A DNA stretch of 64,000 bases from Seriola aureovittata (taxonomy: Eukaryota > Chordata > Actinopteri > Carangiformes > Carangidae), in contig NC_079365.1 in the NCBI RefSeq assembly GCF_021018895.1, forward strand, positions 20,441,001 through 20,505,000, given 5' to 3'. Of the stretch, positions 62,911 to 64,000 are shown piece after piece (positions within the stretch are counted from its first letter, which is position 1; each line of letters starts with the position of its first letter). Below the pieces are notes generated by a model, which did no database searches, was not told the DNA's origin, and saw nothing but the letters and a program-made list of their open reading frames with translations. The translations under genes were made by a program, and so were the position numbers.

Positions 62911-64000
62911 TTATCCATACACAGTTGTCTAACTGACTTTCCAGAAACTGTAATATATCGTGATATATAGTGATATCGTCTTATAAAACTACATGTACTC
63001 TGTTTCTCGCTGTAGACTTCGACTATTAATTAATATACACCATGTGTCATTTATCTAAAGAAACAGCTAAACATGTCAACTGATTTTTTCTCTTGTCAAC
63101 GCTGCTCCTACAGTAATTCAGTGCGCTGCAGGGGTCGCTGTGTGCGGTGCTAAGTGGAAGGACGGATGCACATGAGACAAAAACTGAAAAATAGAGAAAT
63201 AAAATAAGAAAACAAACTTGGCTTCAGGGAGAGATACCAAGAATTAAAGAAAAGGAATGAGAAGCAAGTAAAAAAAAAAAAAGTGTCAAACTGAAACTAC
63301 AAAACACTACTCCTTTTCTCGAACCAGCAGGTGTGAAGTTTTCTGGCCTCAGAGACGATCAAAGAAAACAAAAGCCACCCCACTCCTGTCTGTCGCCGAT
63401 ACACACTGCTCCTCTTTCAACTTGCTGCCCTGTTATATCTGGTTCCTCAGTACTGGCAAACACTGGCACACTCTCAGTCAGCTGAGTGAGTGGATCTGCC
63501 TGCCAGGCTTCTCTCCCCTCTCCCCCTGTCTCTTCTCTTTTCCTCCTCTCCCTCTCCCTCTCTCTCTGCCACCCATCTGGGCCTTGTAATACATGACAGC
63601 TGAAGCAGGGTCTCCAAATTTAATTTGAGGTGTGATAAAACAGCACATATCTATAAATTGTGTGCAGAGAGAGCCTGCCTATCTGGATAGTTTTAACCTC
63701 TTTCTTCTGTCAAACATGTGCAGCATATCAAACACACAATACCCAAGCTGTCTGCACAAAAGGAAGACCCACAAATAGACTTAACGGTGGGGAGTCTTGC
63801 CAAAGCAATGACAAAGAACGTATTAATAACGCTGGAAATGGAATATGTCGAGAATGAAAAGGGGATGAATTTGCAACATCATACTGTACAGTCTGTAGAA
63901 CTTTTTCAATCAGATAAAAACGCCTTTGATGTGAAAAAAGAAAATAGAAATGAGCGAGAAGCCGCATACAGTTGGTGTTAAATGTGTGAAAAGTACATAC

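Larger units (their letters stand above)
49358..64000 (-). other. zeb-like first visible intron or upstream DNA (14.6 kb)
   Basis: No coding exon could be supported on either strand. It holds microsatellites, a family A repeat, purine-rich and G-rich tracts and several stretches resembling conserved enhancers. ZEB1 and ZEB2 have very long first introns, so the missing first exon is likely beyond 64000. Confidence 0.6.

Overview
This window is vertebrate nuclear DNA, almost certainly from a ray-finned (probably percomorph) fish. Genes are split into short exons with GT-AG introns. Microsatellites are dense, and intronic and intergenic DNA carries several dispersed repeat families that I recognise from fish genomes. 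There are no bacterial operons, CRISPR arrays or phage genes.

Two multi-exon genes are present, arranged tail to tail. (1) Plus strand, 9556-36500: a complete RhoGAP gene assembled from 20 coding exons whose phases all agree, giving about 898 residues with SH3, one WW, PH and RhoGAP domains in order. The N-terminus, the SH3 core, the SRPESSVDLRGA block of the PH domain, the DRENPL linker and the ERAVTTDGRY insert in the RhoGAP domain identify it as arhgap9 rather than arhgap12, 15 or 27. (2) Minus strand, 49357-42814: seven exons of a ZEB-family zinc-finger repressor, about 1,049 visible residues, with the first coding exon not found. It keeps the N-terminal and C-terminal finger clusters, a central finger and the CtBP-binding PLDLS motif. 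I see no homeodomain and no SMAD-binding region.

Layout: 1-9436 is upstream noncoding DNA with repeats; 9437-9777 is the first visible arhgap9 exon with a possible upstream ORF; 9778-36313 holds arhgap9 introns and exons; 36501 to about 37540 is its 3' UTR; 37541-42813 is intergenic DNA plus the likely zeb 3' UTR; 42814-49357 is the zeb-like coding region; 49358-64000 is its first visible intron or upstream DNA, rich in repeats and with a few stretches that look like conserved enhancers.

The most interesting point is the pairing. From established knowledge, human ZEB1 lies beside ARHGAP12 and ZEB2 beside ARHGAP15, also convergently, while human ARHGAP9 has no ZEB neighbour. A divergent ZEB gene next to arhgap9 suggests a third ZEB ohnologue, kept in fish and lost in mammals. 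All gene identities rest on recalled family sequences, not on a database search.
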